A stretch of DNA of 15,979 nucleotides from Baffinella frigidus (GCA_026770585.1 MU646412.1:322074-338052), one strand, 5' to 3'; counted from the stretch's first letter, positions 6,070 to 13,190 are shown. A program made the numbers and translations. Notes: a model not told the origin generated them from the letters alone.

Positions 6070-6478
6070 ACCGAGCTTGATGCATCACGGACGGCCCCGC
6101 GCCACTCGGGAGGCTACGGGGAACATTCCCCCCGGATAACCGGGGATGCCGTGACCAACAATACCTAACGAGTTTGATGCATCACGGACGGCCCCGCGCC
6201 ACTCTGGAACATTTCCCCTACGGGGAACATTTCCCCCGGATATCCGGGGATGGCCCCACCCCCTCACCCGGCACCCTCCAGCCCACCCCATCACCTGTCA
6301 CCCTCCAGCCCTCAACGATCCAGTGTTGCATTGCGTCTCGCCGTTAACATCTCCCCCGGATATCCGGGGATGCCGTGACCAACAATACCTAACTTTTGGC
6401 ATGTTTCCTCAAGAAACATTCCGATAATCAACTTGAGAATGTTCCCCGTAGTGTTCCAGGCGGGACAGTGGCGCGGGA
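6070..6478. repeat. Mosaic of direct and inverted repeat blocks
   Basis: TTGATGCATCACGGACGGCC with CCGCGCCACTC occurs at about 6078 and 6176. CCCGGATATCCGGGGATG or a one-base variant occurs at about 6130, 6237 and 6356. GCCGTGACCAACAATACCTA occurs at about 6149 and 6372. A copy of the left-edge repeat (6255-6343) sits between. The outer blocks CGCGCCACTC...CTACGGGGAACATT (from 6094) and AATGTTCCCCGTAG...AGTGGCGCGGG (to 6478) are inverted, so the whole may be one rearranged foldback element. Confidence 0.7.
6255..6343. repeat. Dispersed repeat, second copy of the 1-96 block
   Basis: Same order and orientation as 1-96, starting CCCACCCCCTCACCCGGCAC and ending GCATTGCGTCTCGCCG. It is directly preceded by a CCCCGGATATCCGGGGATGG word and followed by TTAACATCTCCCCCGGATAT, i.e. 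embedded between repeats of the mosaic. Confidence 0.85.
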
Positions 6479-6494
6479 AGAGATGGATGGCCCG

Positions 6495-6571
6495 CCACTT
6501 TTGAGAAATTCATGGTACTAAATTTCTCAAAAGTTGACAAAATGGCTCCAATTTCTTGATTTCCCATTATT
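6495..6571. mobile_element. Family C foldback element, truncated inverted copy
   Basis: Almost identical to the central part of the family C element at 7871-8043 in reverse orientation: CCACTTTTGAGAAATTCATG, then GGTACTAAATTTCTCAAAAG, then ACAAAATGGCTCCAATTTC. It lacks the GGCCAACTTCTCT ends. Immediately after it, ATTTCCCATTATTTT is repeated with a 22-bp period. Confidence 0.85.
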
Positions 6572-6683
6572 TTTAGTAAAATTTCCCATTATTTTCATTA
6601 GCAGGACCTAGCGGGAGGTCATACACACGAATGGGCGGATGCATCAAGGATGGGGCAGGGTCCCAGGCCGAGACGGATGGGCC

Positions 6684-6807
6684 TACAGGGGTACCTCGCT
6701 CATAAAAAAACGCCCCCCCCCCTTTAAGGACCAGCATAGTGCCTAGGCATATGCCTACTGTAGGGTCGTAGGGGGGGGCACTTTCTTATGAGCGAGGTAC
6801 CCTGGTA
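6684..6807. mobile_element. Family A foldback element, copy A8
   Basis: Left end TACAGGGGTACCTCGCTCAT; right end ...ATGAGCGAGGTACCCTGGTA with a small change in the last bases. The core is more diverged than A1-A7 (CCAGCATAGTGCCTAGGCAT). Just downstream, 6820-6920 has a heavily decayed A-like piece (CTTAAGAAAGTGCCCCTAGG and TACCGTAGGGTCCCAGG). Confidence 0.88.
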
Positions 6808-7081
6808 CGCGACCCTCGGGTCCGAGGGGATCTAGGACGCTCCTCGCCTTAAGAAAGTGCCCCTAGGAACCCCACTATGTCCCTGCGGGTTGCTTACCGT
6901 AGGGTCCCAGGTCTTATCGCGCGGGGGTCATTGAAAACGCCTTCGTAGTCCGGTGTGTGGACTGTAGCCGCACCCGGACACGAACAGGTCTACGCCCTTG
7001 AAATTCGTATGTGTACATATCTTTGTGTCGTGTAAAATATTCAATTTTGGGGTCTTGTTCGAAAATTTCGCGAAATGGATC

Positions 7082-7131
7082 TGAAGGGCCACGTGTTTTC
7101 ACATAAAGGTGCGAAAACACGTGGCCCTTCA
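7082..7131. repeat. Perfect 19-bp-arm hairpin
   Basis: TGAAGGGCCACGTGTTTTC (7082-7100) and its exact reverse complement (7113-7131) enclose a 12-base loop. Each arm contains CACGTG, a symmetric E/G-box-like hexamer, which may be coincidental. No other copy here. Confidence 0.88.
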
Positions 7132-7171
7132 CATCGCCATATTATGTTGAACCCGAAACGTAGACCTTTTC

Positions 7172-7326
7172 GCCTCCGGGTGCCCTCACGGCTGGGGCAA
7201 ATCGACGATTTTCGATTTCCCGATTTCAAGAGGAATTGGAGCCGTTGAAGTCGGATTCCGACTTCAACCCCCTTGAAATCCCGAATCGAAAACCGTCGAT
7301 TTGCCCAAAAGCCGTACAGGTTGGTG
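7172..7326. mobile_element. Family E foldback element, copy E1
   Basis: Left arm CCTCACGGCTGGGGCAAATC-GACG; right arm CGTCGATTTGCCCAAAAGCC-G. The centre is the near-palindrome GTTGAAGTCGG-ATT-CCGACTTCAAC. It matches the element at 10142 in inverted orientation. Homology to E2 continues a few bases beyond the arms (TTGGTGG on the right), so the stated ends are approximate. Confidence 0.88.
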
Positions 7327-7382
7327 GACTGTAGTACCTGGATGAGAATATCGCCGCCGAACAAGCCTCGCAGGTTCTGCCG

Positions 7383-7660
7383 CACCGACAGCTCCGACCT
7401 GAAGAGGTCCCCACCGTCACTTCATCCAGAACCCACCACCCAGCGTCACTCCATCCAGTACCCACCACCCAGCGTCACTCCATCCAGAACCCAACACCCA
7501 CCGTCACGCGAGTCCAGACCCAATCCCCAGCGTCACTCGAGTCAGTACACACCACACGGAAACCGTCCTGCGTCGCCCGCCCACCGTCACTCCAGTCCGC
7601 TGGCCCCTCTGCTGCACCGACACCTTCGACCTGCCGCGGTCCCCACCGTCCGTTATTTCC
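7383..7660 (+). repeat. 29-bp minisatellite flanked by CTCCGACCTG copies
   Basis: From about 7408 to 7540 a 29-bp unit (CAGCGTCACTCCATCCAGTA plus CCCACCACC) is repeated about four and a half times with growing divergence. A related CCGTCACTCCAGTCC block follows at about 7584. The array is bracketed by GACAGCTCCGACCTGAAGAG (7387) and GACACCTTCGACCTGCCGCG (7619). These are paralogues of the sequence into which element D is inserted. Confidence 0.85.
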
Positions 7661-7870
7661 GTTATTTCCGATTCATTCAACAGGATTGTCGGTGCCAGCC
7701 CTGCCCTGCGAACCCGAGGCGGGCCCGTGGGATGGGGCAGGGACTGCTGCTGCACCCCGTGCACGTTGTCTGCCACCACCACCTGTCGAGAGAGAGAATT
7801 GCGTTATCGACCATAACCTGTCCGCTTCCGAGGTGGACCCGTCAGAACCATATGCGTCACTCGAGTCCAT

Positions 7871-8043
7871 AGAGCGCTGTGCAGAGAAGTTGGCCGCGGG
7901 AAACAATGGGAAATCGAGAAATTGGAGCCATTTTGTCAACTTTTGAGAAATTTAGTACCATGAATTTCTCAAAAGTGGACAAAATGGCTCCAATTTCCCC
8001 ATTCTCCCATTTTCCGGTGGCCAACTTCTCTGCACCGCGCTCT
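7871..8043. mobile_element. Family C foldback element, full copy
   Basis: Arms AGAGCGC-G-TGCAGAGAAGTTGGCC and its complement at 8043 enclose further pairing through GAAATTGGAGCCATTTTGTC and ACTTTTGAGAAATT. The paralogous sequence at 8414-8454 runs straight from GTCACTCCAGTCCAT to CCAACACA without the element. This supports the boundaries, although no clear target duplication is visible. Confidence 0.92.
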
Positions 8044-8139
8044 GCCCAACACACGGACACTGGGATTGAGTTGGCACGTTCGGGGGAGACGCCCGCGGAT
8101 CTAGCTTCTGCAGTGTCTGCTGAACCGGCAGCTCCGACC

Positions 8140-8279
8140 TTATCCGGGGAAACCTATTTTTCTTTCATTTGATGGCAATGAAAATTACTACACAATTCGT
8201 TCTTACTAGTAATGTTAAATCATTCGTGCAGTAATTTTCATTGGAATCAAATGAAAGAAAAATAGGTTTTCCCGGATAA
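8140..8279. mobile_element. Foldback element D with 4-bp target duplication
   Basis: TTATCCGGGGAAACCTATTT at the left pairs with AAATAGGTTTTCCCGGATAA at the right, and pairing continues inward through TTTCATTTGAT and AATGAAAATTACT. It is flanked by GACC at 8136-8139 and 8280-8283. Two paralogous sites (CTCCGACCTG at 7392 and CGACCTGCCGCG at 7627) have one GACC and no element. Confidence 0.95.
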
Positions 8280-8303
8280 GACCTGCCGCGCGATCTCCAT
8301 GTG

Positions 8304-8376
8304 TCCACATGCGAGAGAAAAGTGCGTTTATCACGGATCGAAACCAACATCCAACACAGGTGAGCGGGAGAAAGTT
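8304..8376 (+). repeat. 73-bp direct repeat, copy 1
   Basis: Identical to 9086-9158 except for one base (G/A at 8340/9122), which would be a silent change in the VYHGSKPT frame. It starts TCCACATGCGAGAGAAAAGT and ends with CAG-GTGAGCGGGAGAAAGTT, which resembles an exon end and 5' splice donor. Confidence 0.93.
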
Positions 8377-8566
8377 CTCCATGTGTCATTCCCGCCGACC
8401 CACACGCCAGACAGCGTCACTCCAGTCCATATCCAACACAAGCACACTGGGATTCTGCTCAGCAGGAGAGAGAGAATCGTGCGTGCCCACGCAGGGCTGG
8501 AGGGGGGGGTATTCAAAAGTCAGTTTTTCTAGGGAAACCGGTGTTCAAAAGCCAGTTTTAAGGTTT

Positions 8567-8606
8567 AAACGGCTCCATTAACGCACAAACGGCTCCAAGA
8601 ACGCAC
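8567..8606 (+). repeat. Two tandem copies of a 20-bp unit
   Basis: AAACGGCTCCATTAACGCAC is followed at once by AAACGGCTCCAAGAACGCAC, with two differences. The CGGCTCCA word resembles GGAGCCGTT/GGAGCCATT found inside families C, E and L. Confidence 0.9.
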
Positions 8607-8662
8607 ATGGAATACCCTGCCCAAGAGCCTGGCGTGGATCACGGGCCGAAACCACACCATCT

Positions 8663-8830
8663 TCATAGGAATATCGTTCTAATTTAGGACGACCGGACGG
8701 GCCCGCCTCAGACTTAACTGGTACAAATTTAAAAGTAAAGAGGTTTACAAGTGTTTTTCAGTGTTTTAGTCAGCATTGTTTTAAAATTTGTACCACGAAA
8801 CTGTCCTAAATTAGAACGATATTCCTATGA
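8663..8830. mobile_element. Foldback element F with 4-bp target duplication
   Basis: TCATAGGAATATCGTTCTAA...AGGAC at the left pairs with its exact complement ending TCCTATGA at 8830. A second inner stem is GGTACAAATTT/AAATTTGTACC. Flanked by ATCT at 8659-8662 and 8831-8834. One arm-proximal segment carries the GGCCCGCCTCAG word also found in the 5041 tandem array. Confidence 0.94.
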
Positions 8831-8840
8831 ATCTGGCCCT

Positions 8841-8877
8841 CGAAGAACCCATGGCGCCTTAGCTAAGGCGTTCTTCG
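8841..8877. repeat. Compact hairpin with 16-bp palindromic core
   Basis: CGCCTTAGCTAAGGCG (8855-8870) is a perfect palindrome. It is enclosed by CGAAGAAC on the left and (G)TTCTTCG on the right with a short CCATGG bulge. It fills most of the gap between elements F and G. Confidence 0.8.
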
Positions 8878-8887
8878 GCTGCTGAAC

Positions 8888-9037
8888 TTATCTCAGAAAA
8901 GGGATTCTAAAATTCGTTTTCTTAAGTCAAATCTAGTACAAATTCGTCAACTTATTCTTTTCTCTTCGCATAAGTTGACATATTTCAAGGGGAACTGACT
9001 TAAGAAAACGAATTTTAGAGTCCCTTTCCTGAGATAA
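8888..9037. mobile_element. Foldback element G with 4-bp target duplication
   Basis: Left arm TTATCTCAGAAAAGGGATTC...AAAATTCGTTTTCTTAAGTCA; right arm is its close complement ending CTGAGATAA. Inner stem GTCAACTTAT/ATAAGTTGAC. Flanked by GAAC at 8884-8887 and 9038-9041. The paralogous site at 8117-8139 (CTGCTGAACCGG...TCCGACC) has one GAAC and no element. Its TTATC terminus and 4-bp duplication starting with GA resemble element D. Confidence 0.95.
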
Positions 9038-9085
9038 GAACCGAAACTTCCGACCGGCCACGCGGACACATCCAATCCCCTCCAA

Positions 9086-9158
9086 TCCACATGCGAGAGA
9101 AAAGTGCGTTTATCACGGATCAAAACCAACATCCAACACAGGTGAGCGGGAGAAAGTT
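9086..9158 (+). repeat. 73-bp direct repeat, copy 2
   Basis: One-base variant of 8304-8376, again with the donor-like CAG-GTGAGCGG (9139-9149). Downstream sequence differs: here it runs into TTCGCACGTTCCGCGGGAGA, which resembles GGCACGTTCGGGGGAGAC at about 8075 in host unit I, as if the next unit began here. Confidence 0.93.
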
Positions 9159-9560
9159 CGCACGTTCCGCGGGAGACTTCCACGGCTGTTGACTCAAGAC
9201 AGGGTTTCCTGGTGCGAACACTGCCGGTTGAGTCTTTTTTCTTGGACACACCCTGAGTCAAGATTGGTGAGACTCTGATGCCGGGGGGGGGGGGGGGGTG
9301 GAATAAGCGGCAGGACTGCCGACTGACTGAACTTGACCATCAAAGAAACTTCAAAATTACCCAACAACCATCCAAAATCTAGCCCTGCCTGAGTTTTATT
9401 CTGGCTCGACCTACAGGCTGTCTATTCGCTCTTTTGTACTGGATTTATGCTGCGCAATACTTTGGCAGAGCTAGAACGTACCAGTGGAGACGGTGCGAGT
9501 TATCGCAGTAGGGCATCCGGTTGCTCTTGTTGCACCGGCACCGAACCACCTGCCTCGCGG
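9159..9560. other. Unique stretch with G16 homopolymer
   Basis: No gene, RNA gene or foldback element recognised. A run of sixteen G lies at 9283-9298. TTGACTCA (9189) and TGAGTCAA (9254) are inverted but far apart. Near 9535 the sequence TTGCACCGGCACCGAACCAC resembles a diverged copy of the CTGCACCGACACCTTCGACC block at 7611. Confidence 0.5.
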
Positions 9561-10006
9561 TTAAGGGTTTAGGGTTTAGAGTTGAGTGCTTAGGGTTTAG
9601 GGTTTGGGGTTTAGGGTTTAGGGTTTAGGGTTCAGGGTTTAGGGTTTATGGTTTTGAGTTTAGGGTTTAGGGTTGGCTTCAGGGTGCAGGGTGCAGGGTG
9701 CAGGGTGCAGGGCGCAGGGTGCAGGGTGCAGGGGTTTATGGGTTTAAGTTTTAGGGTTTAGGGTTTAGGGTGTAGGGTTATGGTTAATGGTTTAGGGTTT
9801 CTGGTTTGGGGTTTAGGGTTTAAGGTTTCTGGTTTAGGGGTTCAGGTTTTAGGGTTTAGGGTTTAGGGTTTAGGGTTTAGGGTTTAGGGTTAAGGGTTTA
9901 GGGCTTAGGGTTAAGGGTTTAGGGTTCAGGGTTTAGGATTTAGGGTTTAGGGTTTAGGGTCTGGGTTTATGGCGTAGGGTTTAGGGTGGTTCAGGGTTTG
10001 GGGTTA
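9561..10006 (-). repeat. Interstitial telomere-like array (TTTAGGG)n with variant block
   Basis: About 446 bp of TTTAGGG heptamers on +, with frequent variants (GTTCAGGG, GTTTGGGG, GTTTATGG). A homogeneous variant block at 9680-9728 has seven copies of CAGGGTG (one reads CAGGGCG). Opposite orientation to the arrays at 896 and 11717, so this one and the 11717 array face each other. Confidence 0.94.
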
Positions 10007-10141
10007 CGACTCTTCACTGGACCGCACTGGGGTTGTAGCAGGGCGATAACTAAACTGGGAAGGATTAGAGCCTCTGAAGCCTGATGTTAGGCACCAGTCG
10101 TGGGTCACTCTCTGCTGCACAGTCGAGAGGCGCTCCCACCT

Positions 10142-10285
10142 CCAACCCTCACGGCTTGGGCAAATCGACGGTTTTGGATTTGGGATTTCAAGGGGGTTGA
10201 AGTCGGAATCCGACTTCAACGGCTCCAAATCCCCTTGAAATCGGGAAATCCAAAACCGTCGATTTGCCCAAGCCGTGAGGGTTGG
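10142..10285. mobile_element. Family E foldback element, copy E2
   Basis: Near-perfect arms CCAACCCTCACGGCTTGGGC-AAATCGACGGTTTTGGATTT and complement, centred on GTTGAAGTCGG-AAT-CCGACTTCAAC. Better preserved than E1 and in the opposite orientation. The 121- and 129-residue frames crossing it on the two strands are the palindrome translated both ways. Confidence 0.93.
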
Positions 10286-11359
10286 TGGCAGCTGACCCCA
10301 CTGCCACCCGCCCACGCAAGTCACATGCTCAAATCGTGTGGAAGGGGTTGCCGGGAATCGGCGACTCCTGCAACCAAAGATCTGGGAAAACATGAGGGAC
10401 GCACGGCACTCTCTGCGAGGAATCTACATCCCATGATTCGCACGACACATCACCCCTTGCGTTGAGAAATCGCAGTTGAGAAACCATATCCCCCATGACG
10501 GCGATGAGTAGACAGGGAACTCTGGATCCACAGGATGGTTCCGGCACCCACTCCACGCACCTTGCTGTCGGACTTGCGCTCCTCGCCCTCCTCCTGCAAC
10601 CCGGTCACTGGATCAGCACACATGCTGCAGGATGCTGCATTCGTTCGAAGCAGTGGGTCGCATTGGGGTCCACTGTCTCACCGAGACCCACTTCTTCGCC
10701 GGCGACACGCCGGGGGTGCTGAACGCGGCTCTGTGCGCGAGTACACGCGCGATGGGAAGCAGCGGGCGGAGCGCGGCGGGGCGGTTCATGGCGGCGGATG
10801 GCAGATGCAAGCGATGTGCCCCGTCCGTGTGTCAGCAACTTTTGACCAGTAAGTTGCGTCAGGGGCCGTGGCGCGTCGGGGCCACTTCCCATCACGGTAA
10901 CCCCTCGAGCCCGCAGACCCCGCCCGCAGCAACCCTCCCAGCCCCCCTGAGCCTCTTCACTTCTCCAGAACCCCAGCATCCCCAGGTCTCGAGCGCCAAA
11001 CCAATCCCCCTCTGGGGATTTCCATGTTCGCAGGTTCCGGAACCAGAGAGCGTGTACACTGCGAGATCGCTTCCTCTTGTCACGGGACGGAGTTGGCACT
11101 CACCTCTGAGTCGGGAGTGCGTTGCCCTCAGAGCGCCCTCAATGACACCCTCTATGGGGGAGAGATTGAAAAAAACGCTCCCAATACTCAGACCATCAGC
11201 GGCACCCACTCACTTGCTGCGTACAAGTCCTTCCGCCAACAAAAACATGAATGGCAAGATCCACCAGCACCCTGCCCCCCAGCCCCAAAATCCAGTCCCA
11301 CCCCTTCATTCCTCCCTAAACATGCCTCCCCCGAACAGACCTGACGCTGCATTTGGCAA
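10286..11359. other. Low-repeat GC-rich stretch with uncertain open frames
   Basis: This is the least repetitive kilobase of the window. A 281-codon frame on + opens at 10632 and runs into the minisatellite at 11360. Its second half is Pro/Ser-rich and the minus strand is open over much of the same span, so it is weak. Another + frame, to 11344, has more coding-like codons over about 11120-11260 (NDTLYGGEIEKNAPNTQTIS, then HSLAAYKSFRQQKHEWQD) and could be an exon of the gene continuing at 11500. I recognise no domain and do not call either. Confidence 0.3.
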
Positions 11360-11473
11360 GGACTCTCTTCCCAAGGGTCTATCATTACAGGACTCTCTTC
11401 CCAAGGACTCTCTTCCCGGACTCTCTTCCCAAGGGTCTATCATTAGGACTCTCTTCCCAAGGGTCTATCATTA
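11360..11473 (+). repeat. Intronic minisatellite before an H1-like exon
   Basis: Units of GGACTCTCTTCCCAAGGGTC-TATCATTA (28 bp) at 11360, 11418 and 11446 with truncated units at 11390 and 11405. It ends 26 bp before the acceptor at 11499. Being pyrimidine-rich, it would fall in the tract just upstream of a splice site. Confidence 0.93.
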
Positions 11474-11499
11474 CTGAATATTTCCTCTTGCTCTTCCAG

Positions 11500-11646
11500 G
11501 AATGCCACTCAAGGCCGCGCCAGCTGCCAAGCCAGCCGCCGCCAAGCCCGCAGCGCCTGCTGCCGCCAAACCCGCGGCGTCAGGTGCCGCGGCGGCGGCT
11601 GCAAAGGCGGCGCCGAAGGCCGCGGCTGCTGCTGCTACGAAGAGTG
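11500..11646 (+). CDS. Exon encoding histone H1-like Ala/Lys/Pro tail
   Basis: The acceptor TTTCCTCTTGCTCTTCCAG ends at 11499 and a donor-like GTACGT starts at 11647. From ATG at 11502 the frame gives 48 residues made almost only of Ala, Lys and Pro, with repeated AAKPAA and KAAPKAAA motifs. This composition is typical of the C-terminal tails of linker histone H1 and H1-like chromatin proteins, which bind linker DNA in the nucleus. No winged-helix globular domain is visible nearby, so the call is compositional. If not spliced, the frame runs on to TAG at 11702. The ATG may be internal rather than the true start. A telomere-like array begins 70 bp downstream. Related KPAA exons follow at 12871, 13191 and 13455. 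Confidence 0.5.
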
Positions 11647-11716
11647 GTACGTTCTTACATCCGCTCCTGGAGTCCCATCCGGTGTATATTCAGGGGCTGT
11701 AGGAGGAGGAAGGCGG

Positions 11717-12067
11717 CCTAAACCCTAAACCCTAAACCCCAAACCCTAAACCCTAAACCCTAGACCCTACACCCTACACCCTAAATCCTAAACCCTAAAC
11801 CCTGAACCCTAAGCCCTCAACCCTAAACCCTAAACCCTAAACCCTAAACCCTAAACCCTACGCCCTAAAACATAAACCCTATTTCCTAAACCCTAAACCC
11901 TAAACCCTAAACCCTAAAAACTAAACGCTAAAACCTCAACTCTAAGCCCTAAAACCTAAACCCTGAACCCTAAACCCTAAACCCTAAACCCTAAACCCTA
12001 AACCCTGAACCCTATTCTCTATTCTCTAAACCCTAAACCCTCAACCCCAAACCCTACATCCTAAACC

Positions 12068-12099
<32 letters not shown>

Positions 12100-12246
12100 A
12101 CCCTAAACCCTCAACCCTCAACCCTCAACCCTCAACCCTAAACCCTAAATCCCCAACCCTAGACCCTAAACCCTAAACCCTAAATCCTCAACCCTAAACC
12201 TCAACCCTGAACACTGAAACCTAAACCCCAAACCCTAATACCTAAA
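11717..12246 (+). repeat. Interstitial telomere-like array (CCCTAAA)n
   Basis: About 530 bp of CCCTAAA heptamers, degenerate overall. It includes runs of the variant CCCTCAA (about five units from 12066 and again from about 12108) and scattered CCCTGAA, CCCTACA and CCCCAAA. If the H1-like exons at 11500 and 13455 belong to one gene, this array would lie in an intron. Confidence 0.95.
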
Positions 12247-12374
12247 GCTGGACCTGTTCTGGCGATGTTGTTCGTAGCTTCAGAAGAGACTCCACATGGA
12301 GATTTTCACACACTAGACTGCCATAGACTACCATAGACTGCCACACACACACGATTTTCAGCACAGCGGTAGGC

Positions 12375-12545
12375 GTATTCGTTACGCTCAAACACACGAC
12401 AGGCCTTGGATCTCTGTATGTTGAGAGAGGAGGCATGGGCGCAAGAGTTAGGTCTTGCTGACATTTGGAGTAGGGAGTAAAGTCTCGCTGACATCAATAG
12501 TAAGGCATCGCTGTTCTGGGTTCAAGCACTCTCAGTGTAGTCCCT
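12375..12545 (+). repeat. Diverged copy of the 320-bp tandem unit
   Basis: Contains in order CACGACAGGCCTTGGATCTC, GGAGTAAAGTCTCGC and GGGTTCAAGCACTC. These match CACGATAGGCCCTGAACCTC, GTAGTAAAGTCACTTCTCGC and GGGTTCAAGCACTC of the units starting at 12688 and 13008. It is shorter and far more diverged than they are from each other, so an older event. Just upstream, AGACT(G/A)CCAT is repeated three times (12318-12348). Confidence 0.6.
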
Positions 12546-12870
12546 ATGCAAGTCTGGTGTCGTCCCTATGATCACTATGCAGAAGGTGACACGGTCCTGC
12601 CATTTTTCTTCCCCCTTGCTCTTTCCCGCTCCAAAGTTGACGGACCTGTACCGCGCGCCGAGTACGTGAACTTAAGAATGGGAAGAGGTGACACGGAGGC
12701 TTCCCCCACACGCACACTTGTAGATTTGAGCGTTACCTTATCCTCACTCGCTTCTGTAGGTAGTAAAGTCACTTCTCGCAGAAGTGAGTCCCTCAAAAAT
12801 CGCTCACCGGGACACCTCATTCCCATGAACCGCTCTCCCCCCCTTTGGGTTCAAGCACTCCCACAAGCAG

Positions 12871-12941
12871 CAGCAAAACCCGCGGCGGGCGCGGGTGCAA
12901 AGGCGTCCGCCACTTTGGCGTTACACACCAACGCACGATAG
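12871..12941 (+). CDS. H1-like exon copy 1 (KPAAGAGAK)
   Basis: After CCCACAAGCAG (AG at 12869-12870) the frame reads AKPAAGAGAKASATLALHTNAR and stops at TAG 12939-12941. The frame is also open for about 60 residues upstream (TEASPTRTLVDLSVTLSSLA..., then SKVTSRRSESLKNRSPGHLI), so the exon could be longer, starting at 12688 or before. Both versions are preserved in the tandem duplicate. Of the visible substitutions in this frame, two are silent and one changes His to Tyr. The lysine/alanine motif is like that of the exons at 11500 and 13455. It may be an alternative 3' end or a dead duplicate. Confidence 0.35.
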
Positions 12942-13190
12942 GCCCTGAACCTCTGCATGGAGAAAGAACAGGCGTGAAGGGCGACGAAACCCCGCACCCC
13001 CCCACAAGTGACACAGAGGCTTCCCCCACACGCACACTTGTAGATTTGAGCGTTACCTTATCCTCACTCGCTTCTGTAGGTAGTAAAGTCACTTCTCGCA
13101 GAAGTGAGTCCCTCAAAAATCGCTCACCGGGATACCTCATTCCCATGAACCGCTCTCCCCCCCTTTGGGTTCAAGCACTCCCACAAGCAG

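Larger units (their letters stand above)
7683..8376 (+). pseudogene. Coding-like host unit I, broken by elements C and D
   Basis: A pyrimidine-rich tract ending in CAG at 7683 precedes a frame with coding-like codon use (VPALPCEPEAGPWDGAG..., later ASEVDPSEPYASLESIE) up to 7870, where family C element 7871-8043 interrupts. Beyond it another frame reads AQHTDTGIELARSGETPADL...AEPAAPT until 8139, where element D inserts and brings a stop. Taking out D plus one GACC (144 bp, in frame) joins the frame to CRAISMCPHAREKCVYHGSK and on to a CAG-GTGAG donor-like site at 8357-8364. No known domain recognised. The pieces resemble unit II (8409-9158) and the motif near 1487. Whether this was ever an expressed gene is not shown. 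Confidence 0.4.
8409..9158 (+). repeat. Host unit II, second copy broken by elements F and G
   Basis: Shares with host unit I, in the same order, GCGTCACTC(C/G)AGTCCAT, CACTGGGATT, CTGCTGAACCG...TCCGACC and the 73-bp repeat (9086-9158). Unit II lacks C and D but carries F (8663-8830) and G (8888-9037), which unit I lacks. Between 8455 and 8660 the two units are not obviously alike. At about 8519-8560 a TTCAAAAG(T/C)CAGTTTT block is repeated. Confidence 0.7.

Noticed and set aside
7041-7385. 114-codon minus-strand frame
   Set aside because: Runs through the 7082 hairpin and family E copy E1, with no coding signal outside them.
9480-9556. Possible tRNA-like fold around ACCGGCACCGAACC
   Set aside because: No acceptor stem, anticodon arm or TTCRA loop could be assembled.
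10004-10465. Two 120-130-codon frames on opposite strands
   Set aside because: Both pass through family E copy E2; the palindrome gives the same peptide (TAWANRRFWI) on each strand.
10632-11477. 281-codon plus-strand frame
   Set aside because: The longest frame in the window, but it runs through the 28-bp minisatellite, has a Pro/Ser-rich second half and overlapping open frames on both strands. There is no recognisable domain and no boundary support, so it is only mentioned in the region entry.
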